Below are positions 48,799 to 61,900 of a stretch of DNA of 64,000 nucleotides, piece after piece; the first letter of the stretch is position 1; each line of letters starts with the position of its first letter. This stretch comes from Himantopus leucocephalus (taxonomy: Eukaryota; Chordata; Aves; Charadriiformes; Recurvirostridae), in assembly GCA_003993805.1 (NCBI GenBank), contig RSEF01000012.1, positions 8,490,065 to 8,554,064 on the forward strand, read 5' to 3'. The notes beneath the pieces were generated by a model that ran no database searches, was not told where the DNA came from, and saw only the letters and a program-made list of their open reading frames with translations. The position numbers and the translations under genes are program-made.

Positions 48799-51700
48799 TA
48801 AATTTTGTATTTTTTTGTCAGTGATGTGAAAGATCATTTGACCCCCTTCTGCTGTCTAATAGGTTCAGAAATTACTGCTTTTAAAAACAGTTATTGGAGT
48901 CAGGAAAATCACATGCTTTTGAAATCAAAGGTTTTCCATGTCAGGAATATTATTCATTAGCAATATTATTCATTTCTCTAAATTTATACTTAGACTATGT
49001 CTAAGTACTTCTTATAGGTCTGTAATGGCCAATTGACATGCCGGTTCCACACAGATAGAGTGTCAAGAGATTCTGAAGCTTTCCTCCCTCTCGGGAATCT
49101 CAGAGACCAAGAAAGGTATTAGCTATTTAGAATAAAAGTAGTTGTATAATTTCGCAAGCATTAACAACATTTGTAGAATTATTTAAATTGTTCCTATTTA
49201 AGGGATAAAAGTATTTGTGTTTCCTTACCTGCCTTCTCTACACAAATTTGTTAGCTGCCAGTTTTATACAGAGTTTATTTATGTTTGACACAGTGGGGAT
49301 GGCCTGCACTTTCTCATCCATCTGCCGTATTTGCATAACCTTGCAGAGTTAATGGCTGCCATTCTGACAAATTAAGCTGGTTTCCTATGTCTTTAATGGA
49401 TTAAGTCCTCTTGGACAAGTTATACTTTATTTTAATCCGTGAATAGTGTTTGCTAAGTGTTGTAAATAATACATTCATTCATTTTATTCTATTGACATTT
49501 GACTTGTATGCTAAAAAACATATATATGAAGGATACTTAACAAATATGGAACAAAACAAGTTTTTTTATCTATATAAAGACAGAATAAAAAGATCATCAA
49601 TGTTTAATAGGAAAAAAATAAAGTGTGTTATGCTTTGGTTACTGTGAAATATTTGAAAACATTTTGGCTGTGAGAATAGTCAAACTTTTATAGTTTTGGA
49701 TTACACTATAGTAGAATTTTACTCAGATCCTGATTACGGTCATGATTTTTTTTCAATTACATAATTTATACAGTCTGCTCCAAGTGTAGAAGCATTATGT
49801 ATGATACATGTGATAAATGAGTTCCCTGACAGCTGCAATTCTGAAACTCATATTGGAGTTGTATGTATGTGTAAACAGGTGAGAAGCAAAATATCTGAAT
49901 TGAAAATGTATGTTAATGTTATAAACACCTGAAAATGTTGTGTTTTGCAAGTAAGGTCATATTTAAAAAACATAATCTGTGGGAACTGAACAGCATTGAA
50001 TCTGAGGTGACATCACCTGCCTATTTATTGAATAGTATTTTGATAATTCTTAAGTGATCAATAATGGATGTGTTCTTGAAGCATTCTGGTGTGGTAGAGA
50101 AGTAGTGCTTCTGCAGATTTTTCTCTACAAATGCAGGTATGAAGCTACTTCTTTTCATGTAAATGAAACTTTTTACTGAAGCTTTTTTTCAACATGAGAA
50201 TTAAGCAATACATTCATGTCACGCTACTTCAAGCTGTGCACTTCCTACTTTGCTGTTTGTGCACTTCCCCAGAAATGCACCTGGGGTTTGGGAATGCAAA
50301 TATGCATCTCTGTTCATCACATTGGCATTCATTTAGATAAATAAGATATTTTTTTTTTTAACTCCATGAAGTGCATATATAGTGTATGTGATGCTTGGGT
50401 TAGAACTGCTTTGTAATTGAAATGTTGTATTTAGCTAAGTGGGGAGGAATTGAATTGTTCCTGGCTACCAGACCTTTATTCAATTCAGTAGACCACACAT
50501 ACACTGCACTATGATTTTTTGGTAATATGTCAGATCTCTGGCAGTGTTCCTAAATTCTGTATGTTTTGTGTGCACGGGCTTATAAGCTAACTCTTCTTTG
50601 TAAGCAAATCTGAAAATTCTGTTTCTTCCAAATAAGTCCTAGGCATGAGATCTCTCCATGGACTATAGAGTAAAACAATGCTATTTGTGAGATATGACAT
50701 AACAACAAAATATTAAACAGGAGCTTAATTCTCCCCATCCTCCTCTGGACCACGACAGTGGGCCTCCTACTGGGAAATACAATGATCTATTATTAAAATG
50801 ACAGCCCCACCTAGGGAGACAACAGCCCAATTCAAAGAGGAGAGCCAAAAGCGCCTCCACTACCACCACCAGCAATTGAGATCAGCTGGTGCACTAACAA
50901 TCCCTTGATTTAAACATCTGGTGGCAGGACTTTCTCAGTGGAGGTCTGTTGACTGTGGAATTCTCTTACACAGACACATAGATGGTTTAACAAAGCCAGA
51001 GTTTCTTTATCCTCAGGGTACAGTGTAAGGCTATTTCCTTTCCCAGGCAGAAGCATTTGCTGATGGTTCCACTGGCATCCAGTACTGCATTACAAGAACT
51101 GTCCTTGAGGGATACAGCCAGTGATGCCAGAGGATGAGTGGCTCCACAATGTCAATTAGCGTTCTTCACCAGCTCTCCACAATGAGTAGAGCCCTTGAGG
51201 GAGTGCAGTGTTAGAAATTTCTCTTATTCTTCCGTGGGAACTCATTGGTTTTGCATGTTGTCTTAGTTTTACAGAGGTGCACACAGCTGGGAATTAGGAA
51301 GTTGGAATGTGTATGCTCTCCTGTTCTCTGCATCCTAGAGCCTGTGTTCAACTGCCCAATTTCCCAGGGTGCTTCTTTAATTAATCTCCTGAAAATGCAA
51401 GAACTTCAATTTTGTTTTGCAGGTGCAATTCTACAATGCTTTTTCCCAGCTTTATCACACCTATAAAATACATCTGTGTTGAAGAAAATGTTTTAGAAAC
51501 ACTTTAGCAAATAACCAAGCTACTACAAGTGGTCAGGTTGTAGTGACAAAGAGAAGAGAGTCTATTAATTTATCTTGCAGCTGTGTCCTGGTGTCATACC
51601 TCATGGAGGTGTGCGTATGGGGGGGATTGCTGTTCTCCCCAGTTATCTATGCACGCTAATATTCTTTTTTCCTAAAGTTGACTGTTTCTTTTAGAATCAG

Positions 51701-53681
51701 GTGAAATCTGCAATCTTCATCATTTATTTGGTTCTACTATACATATTTCAAATTATGAGCTACTAAATTAAACATAGCATGACTTATTTCACAACATGGC
51801 TTATTTACAGCATGTTAGAAAATTAAGACCATAGTAGAAATAATATTCAACACAGATATGCAAATCAACAACAGAACTGGGAAGGACGAATTAATAGGTA
51901 TCCATGGAGTTATGATGTAGCATGTCACAGAAGTGTAATACAGTACTAGTACTGTAATGTAAATACAAACCAGTACAGTTCCTCCTCCCTGCCCCCAAAT
52001 CTTCTACTTTGCAAAGTAAAACATAAGAAAGAAGTTTAGCTGAAGAAGATAAAAATTGTGTATTGACTTTTGAGTGCTTTTCAACCATGTTTTAGCTGCT
52101 TATCTACATGATGAAAATTCGTTGTGAAGCTTATGATAAGGAGATGCTGCTACTTTTAAAATATCTGTAAACCTTTATGTAACTGCAGTCTGGAATACTG
52201 CACTGCATTAGTTTTCACTGTGAAAACGGAAAAGGAAAAGCTTAAGTGAGGAAAATTAGAAATGTTTTCTGTGCTATTTTCTGTTTGTTGTTAGAGGGAA
52301 GTATTCTTAGTAGCTGAGTACTCTACGTTGCATAGTGCCTTAAGTTTTGGTTTTTTTTTTTTCTATTCTCATTATGTGCATATTAATGTAATAGAAAAAT
52401 TGACACTGAGTGTCAGAACCAGCTTTGGTCTAAAGACTCTGGTAGAAAGCACATGCAAATAACTTTCCCGTACCTCTCTCTTATGAATGGGAATGCTCAT
52501 GAATGGGAATGACAGAAGCCAGGACACCAGTGCATTCACATACAGCGTCCTTGAAGTGGTGATTAAATTGAGACTTCTATTAATTTCAGCCAGGAAGTTA
52601 AAAAAATAGTCATATTATCAACTGTTCGTGTAGTTTTATGTTTAGTTTCTTTAGTTATTTTTTTATGTACTTCATGAAGCTAATTTTACACACATGCTTC
52701 TCAGTGAAAGAACAATGCTAGTTTATATAGAAATAAATAAATATGCTTTCATATGTTAGTACAGAGGGAAATATACCATTGGCAATACTGCAGAATATGT
52801 GTTGTTGCTGTTTGTGGAAGATAAATATTTAAAAGACACAGGAGAATTTCTCCTGTGACTCCTGAACACTCTTCACTGTAGCCTTCATTTAGATTGTTTA
52901 AAATTTGTTTTACATTTATTCTAGACTGAACTTCACTGCACATTATTTTTAATTCTTTTTTGCCTTGTTCTTTTGAACTCAGTTCTGTGCTTTTGAACAA
53001 AAGAAACCAGAGCAGAACAGGATAAAATTAAAGGTGTTTGTGTATGCAGTGTGTAGAAGAAGGACATATAGTTCTTTCTTTATGTGAGACATTACGCTGA
53101 TTAGTTTGGGTATTTAAGATAATACTAGATTTATTTCTGGAATAAAAGAAGTCCAGGCTTAAAAAAAGGAATAGAGTTTTGTTTTATTAATTTTCACTAA
53201 TAGCCCTTATTGAATACGTGCAAATAAAACAAAAATAAATGCAAATAGCAGAAGTCCAAAATATTCTTGAAGTTATCTTAGCAAACTTAACTAATATCCA
53301 CTCATATAAAATAAACACCAACCTTCACCACCTTCCCTCAGGCATAGTTAAGGGGTATTGGAATGTTGTTCCAAAATGGCACGTGTCTTTGCAGTTCTAA
53401 TATCATCATTATCCAATAGATGCTATCCCACAAGTGGGAAAACAAAAATGTATTCCAGAGCCTTTTCTGCTCTCTACATGTGCGGTAAAAAATTTCCATG
53501 CACCACATGTCTTTTTACTATATCTGTATGGTATCTGCCAAAATAAATATTTTATTCCATTTATTTTTAGTTGGTATTGCACAGGTCCTCCTAAAATTAA
53601 ACAGTCAAAGGTCAAATAAGTTGAGATGAACTATAGTTTTAAAATAGTTGTGCTGCTCATAATTATGTGTATAGAGGTTTT
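48799..53681. other. Intron with possible conserved non-coding segments
   Basis: No gene recognised. Two stretches (49310-49410 and 50690-50900) have an enhancer-like texture: mixed composition, low repetitiveness and homeobox or octamer-type motifs such as TATTTGCATAA and TTAATGGC. A perfect 21-base palindrome, with 10-base arms (CACAGGAGAA / TTCTCCTGTG) around one T, sits at 52837-52857. Confidence 0.4.
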
Positions 53682-53730
53682 TAGATATATACACATATAC
53701 GTACATACATATATAGATACACATACATAC
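53682..53730 (+). repeat. Degenerate (ATAC/ATAT)n simple repeat
   Basis: A tract of TATACACATATACGTACATA-type units made of alternating purine and pyrimidine. Imperfect and short. Confidence 0.85.
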
Positions 53731-55617
53731 TTGATTAAAAGCTGAGGGTGTTTGCTCAGCAGAGAAGCAAAACCATCATTATCTGATTGTACATGGAATC
53801 CAGTGGCTGCTAATCAAACCCGGGGCTGCATCTGGTTAAACATACTTGGCATAGACTTGTTACAATTAGAGGTTTTGCCATGTCAAGGGAATCTTTCACT
53901 CAAAGCAGCGACCCATATTGTACTGAACAAACACATGAGTTTTTAATTGAGAACAATAGCTTAACAAACCACTTCCCAGGACCACTGAAAGAAAAATATG
54001 TGCCTGTGGCAATTCTGGCACTGAATTGTGTTTATTTGAACCCATTTATTCCAAGCCGGGGTTCAATATACCAAGCAAATAATAAAAAATTTAAAGTCAA
54101 CATGGAAAACAAAGTTAAAGTGAGAAAAATATAGTATGCTGAAATGTAATGCCAACCTGTAACTGAAATACTTGTGATTTAGCAGATCTGTGTGTGTATG
54201 CTTGTGCCCCCTCTGCTCTTTTATAACTTTTAAACCTGAAGATCTACGCTTAAATGATTTTGTTTCATAGTGTATGAATTTTACAATGTATATAGCTATG
54301 ATGTAGTATGTATTTACGTTATGAAGTGAGGATTGAATATAGCTTTTGTTATATAGAGTTTATTCTACATTGGTATTTCATGATACAGCGCGACAGAAAT
54401 TAGTGACATTTAGAAATAGCTGGAAATGGTAACAAGAGTGTAATAAACGTTAAAGAACAAAATGCTTAGGTTGGGAAGTTAAGTGTTATATACACTAGCC
54501 AGGGCCCAAAATTTCTAACTAGTACATATGGCACTCTAAATTCAATGATATGTAAGGTCTGAGTATGTATCTGATGGTATAAGTTAGACCAAGGTAAATG
54601 ACTGAAAAAGAACAGCAAAAGCTCAACACAGTATTTATGATACTGGAATAAAGTTTAAAATATTTTAGTTCTATTCTCTGTTTTTTCTACAGCTTTCTCA
54701 AGATTTTGAAGTCACAGTTTAATAATAATTTTTCAACCTGAGGTTTCTAGTAGAAAAATATTATCTGCTGATTGCATGCAGCTGTAGGTAAAGCTGGGTA
54801 CTCAAAACAGAAAGCATCTAGATTAGTAGAGGCTTTTAAAGGCCCTAATCCTAATTTTTTTTATGTTTTTCATCTTGACAATTGGTCTTACTCAAACCTT
54901 TAATTCTTGTCTAGACTGGCATGTTGGTTCAGTTTCTGACTCCTGACTGGGACGAACTGACTTTGTACCAGCTGGGGACACAGAGAGACACGGAGTAAGC
55001 AGGGAGGAGAGTGAAAGGGAAGGCTGGCTGGGACTTGAAAAGGTGTGTGCTGGAGTCACTCTGGACGTAGTTCAGTTTAAGTGTGTGATACAGTTTGGGA
55101 AATGGTTAGTGGAGTGTTCAACATGTATCGTAAAAATGCTGTAGAGAGTGCTACAAACAAGGTGGAAAGTCTGCAAGTATGCCAGATGAATCTGTCATAG
55201 TAAAGGAGCAGAATCTTAAAGGTGAGTTAGGTGTTCTGGAAAATGCAATGTAATGTTTCTAAAGAAGGATGGATGTATAGAGACAGTGGCGTACCTGTAG
55301 TTGTGTAAACTACTGACTGCTAGAGATATCATGCTTAGGAAGTCCTGACAGTAAAGGACTGATTGTCAGAGATGCATAATCCCAAAAGTTGTCTTTCTGA
55401 GCAGAAATTTGAGGCCGTTTTACCTGGAAGCAGCCCAGTCTGTTGCAGTTCTTTATCAGGCTTGGGTTTTTGTTTCAGGAGACAGTAAATGCAGTTTTAG
55501 GGTAGTTATTAAGAGATTAATAATGTTATTGAGTGCTGTACAAACTCACCCTTATGGTTCATTTTCTTTTTGGAAAGCCTATTTCTTCTGGCAAACTCTA
55601 TTCCACATCAGATATTG
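53731..55617. other. Intron; first part may be a conserved non-coding element
   Basis: No gene recognised. Bases 53740-54110 are free of simple repeats and contain AT-rich homeodomain-type sites (GCTAATCAAA, TTTTTAATTGAG, GAACAATAGC) in a balanced background, which is typical of vertebrate conserved non-coding elements. Two + strand frames overlap here (53752-53946 and 53880-54134) but do not resemble known protein. The remainder is ordinary intron. Confidence 0.35.
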
Positions 55618-55948
55618 TCTGACCACATGACTATTGTGCCCTGGCAGCCAAGAAGGCAACCTGTATTCTTGGGTGCATCAAACACAGTAGAACCAGATGG
55701 TCAAAAGAGATGATTAACCCGCTGTATTCAGCTTTGGTGCGGCCTCACCTTGAGTACAATGTGCAGTTCTGGGCCCCACAATTGAAGAAGGATTTTCAGG
55801 TACTNNNNNNNNNNNNNNNNNNNNNNNNNNNNNNNNNNNNNNNNNNNNNNNNNNNNNNNNNNNNNNNNNNNNNNNNNNNNNNNNNNNNNNNNNNNNNNNN
55901 NNNNTTGTAGGTCCCTTCCAACTGAACTATTCTATTTTATTCTATTCC
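55618..55948 (+). mobile_element. CR1 LINE 3' end, interrupted by an assembly gap
   Basis: Sense-strand CR1. The 5' part reads GTGCCCTGGCAGCCAAGAAG and GGGTGCATCAAACACAGTAG. It then encodes SALVRPHLEYNVQFWAPQ (55728-55782), the well-known end of the CR1 reverse transcriptase, followed by LKKDF. The 3' part (55905-55948) is the family's terminal motif, TTGTAGGTCCCTTCCAACTG, followed by TATTCTATTTTATTCTATTC. The 100-N gap hides the middle. It is the least diverged CR1 in the window, with the frame still open at 55710-55804, yet 5'-truncated and not active. Confidence 0.92.
55805..55904. other. Assembly gap (100 N) within the CR1 element
   Basis: Exactly 100 N characters, a standard placeholder of unknown true length. 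The flanks belong to one CR1 in the same orientation, so the missing sequence should mostly be CR1. Confidence 0.99.
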
Positions 55949-58900
55949 TACCATATTTTACAAGAAGCGTTTCTGTCCTCCTGCAGGTAACTTAAAATTG
56001 AAATAAACACTTTGTTTCCTAATCAGCTGACGTAGTGGGAATGCAGTTGTTCACACTTCAGCATTTTTGCACCACTGGGCTCCAGCACTGCGTAGTTCTT
56101 AGTGCATTTAGAGCTATGGTGTTAAGTTTTGTTAAAACAAGGCTAAAATGTTTTCCTACTTAAGGAGATGTACACTACTTTCTTGTATCGTAATCAATCA
56201 GTATGTATGTTTGTGGTTTTGTATCGCAAATGCGGTTTCACTCATTATTTTTAGTGGGATTATGTAACTTCTGTGTTATATAATAATTTTGATGCTGCTG
56301 TTGATGTTTACATTAGAATCTAATGCAAATAGTGTTGCTTAATCTTTGTGTTGGGTGATTGGCAATGAAAGGTACTCTAACTAGAGGGTGGGGGTTTTTG
56401 CCCTGTGGGCATGAGACCTTGGTAATATGGTGAAAGTAACCTAATAAGAAAATGACTTGACTGGATGGTTGAACTTCCAATATTCTAGTTTTGTTCTTTT
56501 ATTTAATATTGCTAATAAGATAATCTTGAAGCAAGAATTCATGCAAGTAATATAAAGTTTGTTAGATCCTGCTGCTCGCATGCTATCATAGTAAGTCATT
56601 GCAGCTCAGAATTTTCTTACAGATTTCCTGAAGACTTATTTCAGCACTGGGAGTCTCCCCCTGTCTATAGCATACTTTTTTATTACTATTTCTTTATACG
56701 TTTGTCCCAGAATGAATTCCAACTTGTTGACAGCACAGCCTTTTACTAACAGACTAGTAGAGCTGAAATATTATTATGACAAAATGGAGTAGAAGGATAC
56801 ACTGACTCTGTTTTATTTAGAAATAGCTTATCTTAGCCATGTTGGTTTATCTTTATTTTGAATGGGGCATGTTTTTAAGTTAGTCTGAAAATGCAATAGT
56901 CAATAATTCTTATCTTAAACTTTTGTACTGTAATCTCAGTGGATGGAGTGAAAATGCTGGTAAGTTTTCCGTGATTGATTTAACCCTCTTGCATGTCTTA
57001 GCCTCCATTCAGACACCCTGCTCTGGCTGCAGCTGAGTCTGGTTATGATGTTACCTCCTCTAGTTCAACACTGCATGTTTCTACTTTGCTAGAGTAGACT
57101 GCTCTCCTTTAACCTCTTTGTACTTGTGTTTGGTTCCTACCCGAGTTCTGTCAAAATGATCAAAGTTATTTTAAATTCTTTTATAATGCTTAAGGATTTT
57201 TCTAAACCAGTTTGTTTTGATAGAAACAGATTTACAATTACATTTGTAGTTTTACTATGAAATCTGAGGGGATGGGGATGTTCCCTCACATGATACTTAA
57301 GGGAAGGTATGCAGTTAAGATTTAGAAAAATGGAAGCTGGGCAGCTCCATTTTGCAGGATCTTCAGTGCTGTGGCAAGTGAGGCTAGTGGTGAAAGTAAG
57401 AAGGAAATAGGGATTAATTTGTAATATGCAGGGGGTTTTGTGCTCATGTGAATGTTTGAAATGAAGTTTATGGTTGGAGTTACAAAACGGTGAGCTGAAA
57501 AATCAGTGTATTTGCTGAATACTGGATATTCTGCCAATACAAAATGAGGGCGAATGTCAGCAGTACAGATGGACTCATCTTTTCCTCCTGTGGAGACCAG
57601 AGAGCGTTAGAGGATAGATAGGATTTTGGATAGTTTGGTAGGAGGAAGGATGCAGGCACTACAAAGCGGAGGAAATGGTCGTTCATTTTTAGATCTTTAT
57701 TTATTTGCAGGAATGCTCTCAGCCAAAGTGAATGTACTGAGAGCCGTGTTTGCAGTGTACATTAGGTGGTTGTAAAGGTTAAAGTCAGAGAGATCAGGAG
57801 TTGGAGAGCTACTCTGGAATCTTGCAGTGTTCATAAGCTAGGATGAAGAGCATGGAGAGGATGGGGTCCAATCTCATATAGGTAGTAATAGGAAGAATTA
57901 ATTTCTTGGACACAGTATTAGGGTTCAGAAAGCAGCAGCTGGAGGACTACTCTACTCAATTACCCTTGCATAATTGCCTAAGCTATGATAGGGTAACAAG
58001 CCACAAGGGATAGGAACTCCTCTTCACAAAGAAGTTTAACTTTTTTACTGGTCACATACATGCTCATTTCTAATTTGTAGCAAATTAGAAAAATGATGCT
58101 ACTATGGCATCACTTTGTTATCTTTTGCATGACTTGTTTTTGACATGGTTTGTGTTTGCAAGCACAACAGGTGCATGCAAAACAAGTTTCCTTTTTAAAA
58201 CACTGCTTCTTCACTGCTCTTCACTACTCAAACCAACTTCCTTTTAATGCTCGTTGTTATACGCAGCACATATTTGCTGTAATGTTGTTTCTTTATCAAA
58301 GAGAAATGGAGAGAAAACCTGAATATTTTTAATAGCTAATATCTGGTATTATAGGACAGGCTTAATATATACTTAAACATTTGCAATATGCTCTTTTAGA
58401 GTAACAGCTGTCTTTTAGTTTGGGTGGATAGTATTAAAAAAAAGTCACCTTGGCAGTGATTGTAGATAAGAGCTTTAATCTAAGTAAACTGTTTCTTCGC
58501 TGTAATTAGCACTACCCATTCTGGAAGTTCTAGAGTGGCTTGTGTAATCTCCTAAACACCATTAGGAACAATTTTATGATCTGCTCTAGTACAATCTCTG
58601 AAAACGTCTCAGCAGAAGGTCTTCCCATCTGGTGAACCTTTATTAACAGATACATTAGGCATTCCGACATTCTGTGATTCTCGGACCAATCTGTTTGCTT
58701 AATTAGTTGTTTTGACATACTTTAAATCAGGATCTCTTCCTGCAGTGTAGACCCTTAATACTTTCTTTTGCTTATTGCTGCTAGCATATGTGGAAATTAA
58801 CTCATTTACCCAAGTGGGGGTTTTTTCAGAGGTAATATGGAAGCTTGTACTGTGACTGATGTTTTTCCATGGCTTTCTTGATTGAAATGGGCATATTACT

Positions 58901-61900
58901 GCTCCACCAGCCGTTAATCTTCATCCTGCTCTGTCAATAAATTGTTCAAGCATGTCAGTTTGTATGATAAGGAGAGGAAGAGAAAAAGGGTAGTATCGTG
59001 GCCACTATGTGGAGAGAGTTAGTTCTGTTGTTAGTTCTGTCTTGGCAATTTGTGAGAAAATGGCATAATCATTGTTTATCTCACTTTTTGACTTTCAAAA
59101 GAAATATAAAAAATGTAAGTCTTCTCCTGTATGTGATCAGTCTAAACAATTCTTAAGTTTTTTGCAGGCTGAGTGGGGATATAATGTTACTAAAAATATA
59201 GGTATGTACATATACATAAAACATACACAATAGTAACTGTTTTTATTCCCGTAGTCTTGGTGAACTCTAAGACGTTTCGTGACTATTATTTTGTAATGGA
59301 AGATGAGCTGACTCTTTGTGAAAAGCCTCAAACAGTCTAGGAAATGAAGGTAAAATTAAAATAAATTTAAAACTATGGCTTTTAGGAAAAGGTAACACTG
59401 CGTTATCTGAAACCAGCTATTCAAAAAATCCGGATAGAACAGCAGTAGTTATTGAGGGGTTTTTTGTACCCAAAGTTGAAACATGATTACTGTTTTCTTG
59501 TTACTAACCTACAAAATGTAGTGGACCAGCTGAAATGCCAGACAAATTATAAAAAGCTAGGAGTTGGATGTTTTTTCTCTTGAAGTGATGGATGTTTATT
59601 CTTGTAAATTTTGAAATGCTAAAGAAAGTTGAGGTGGAAATGGGCTGTACAGGCAAACCTCCAATGTGAGGCTTAAAAAACTAGAGCTGTAATATTTCAG
59701 ATACAGAAAATAACTAGTGCAATAAGTTGAAAGCTTGAAAGGTATTCTTTTTAAATAGAAAGTAATTCCTTCTAAAAATTTGATTTGGGTCCTGTCTCTA
59801 AGTACGCCTTAATAAGACATTAAAGTTTATGATTCTCAGATTGTCAGTATCCTTTTGCAGAGATGAGCATAATCTGGGAAAGTCAGTGCAACTTTTAGCC
59901 TATTTAAGGAGTTATTTTTGCTGGAGATATAGGTAATTATGAAATTGGTAGGTACTAATCTCTAAATAATTTGCATAATTCAAAAGAAGAAGACACTAAG
60001 CTGGTAATTTTTTCCTATATTTTTGCAAAATATATTGTTCTCTAGTGTATGTTGTCCTTGCCTTTACGTTAGCAATTTCTAGCAATAAGCATTAGCTAGA
60101 GTCATCTCTTAATGTGATTTTTCTGCTAGTAATAGATTGTTCATTCTTTATTGTAAACACCTGTAGATATGAAAAACTTATTTATGTTAAATTGATGCAA
60201 TATATATATATTCTATCTTTCCAGTGCATTATTTCTTGTAAGAAGAAAGTGTTTTCAATGTCTGTGGTATAAGAAATTGGGAAATGCAAATTCATAAAGT
60301 GAAAATAAGTGATGCTAAGTGTGGCATTAAACCCTCCTTTGGTACAAAATATTTGACAGTCCATTAACTTTGCCTCATCTGTCACTTAAACCTTTATAGC
60401 AAAATATATTTTGTTATTGGAGGAATGAACTCCAGAGAGCTAATTTCTTTCTTTGTAAGTGATACTCACTTTTTTCACATTAACTCAGAGTAAACCAATG
60501 CATAATGCTGGTGACAAGAGAATAAGTAGTCTTCCCAGATCCACAGGGTATGACTTCCCTGTTTATTTTAACCCGCTGTTCTTCTTGTTTCTTTTGGCGT
60601 CACCCCAAAAGACCTGCTTTTTTCAAATATCGCTTCCTTGGTCCATCCACATTCTCGTAACTTACTAACATGCAAGAAATAAGGGAAGTAGTTTCTTACT
60701 GGCAACTTTGTCAAGGCAAGTTAGTGCAACCCTGAGTGAGCCAGGATATTTTGCCTTGATTGTTCATGCCTTAGTGAGTATCACCTTTTGTAGCTGAGGT
60801 AAAATTAGGCAGTTAATATATTCAATTGCAAGGACAATTTTCTTCTTTCAATTGATTGCTGTTTCATAGGCCACTAAATGCTGCATTTTTCTCATACTCA
60901 GTGCTTTCAAAATGACAGCGTGAAAGTCAGACATCATGAAGTTGGTGGCAATTTTGGTTTTGATTAAAGGAAAGAGGGTATCACTAGCAATTTTTGGCAG
61001 CACTATCATGTGAATTGTAATTAATTAAAATTTTAAGGAAGAGTCATTTCAAAGTATCAATAAAAATAAATACCATCCTTGGAAGATGCAAATTGGAGAT
61101 TATTTTTACTTTTATTGAGGCAGTACGGTATCTCACAGCAAAATTACAGTGCCTGTCAATTTGATAATATTTGGTGACACGTGAGGAAAAATTTCATTGT
61201 AGTCATGTTACTTCAGTATGCCCAGATGAGCTCTTCCTTGGGCTGTTGAGAGAGGGTCATTCATCACATCTTCTAATGGAAGTCATATGTTGTGGAAATG
61301 TCCTTTAGCTATTCCTATCTAGGAGAAATAAATATACATTGAAAGGTACAGTTATCATTTGGAGATAACAGGATATAAAGGAGCTTTCAGTCATTCTGGA
61401 AAGAATCGTAGGCCGTGCTGTAGTTCAGAGAATATATTTTGTAGAGTCCTTTCAGCTGCATTAATTAAAATTCATCTGAACTTGGCAAAGGAAAACTGGA
61501 AAAGGAACTGCTATCCTGGTGATGTGTATGCATTAGAATCACCGATACATTTTTGATGTAGCCATTTAGCTGTGCATCATAAAAAGGGCAGTAGACTTCA
61601 AGATAATAAAGCAAATGATTAAGCAACATATAAAGCAGCTGTTGTGAAGGAAGAGTATGTATCTGCATGCATGTAATGCACAACATTTTATGTAAAACAA
61701 AAATGTCAATTCTCTTATGACTGATTCCAAAGCATTCCTTGTGTTAAAAAAAAAACAACAAAAAAAGAGATACTATAGGTACTGTCATGTAATCATTGCT
61801 AGAAAGTTTAATGGAGGCCGAGGCATAAGTGAGACTTTGCATTAATGCCATGTAAAGGTAAGTATTTAATCTTGGTAAAAATCTTAAATATATATTAGCG

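Noticed and set aside
60458..60784. 12-base inverted repeats (AGTGATACTCAC and AGTGAGTATCAC) about 315 bases apart, considered as a small DNA transposon
   Set aside because: The match does not extend beyond about 12 bases, the first arm is itself nearly palindromic, and there is no clear target-site duplication.
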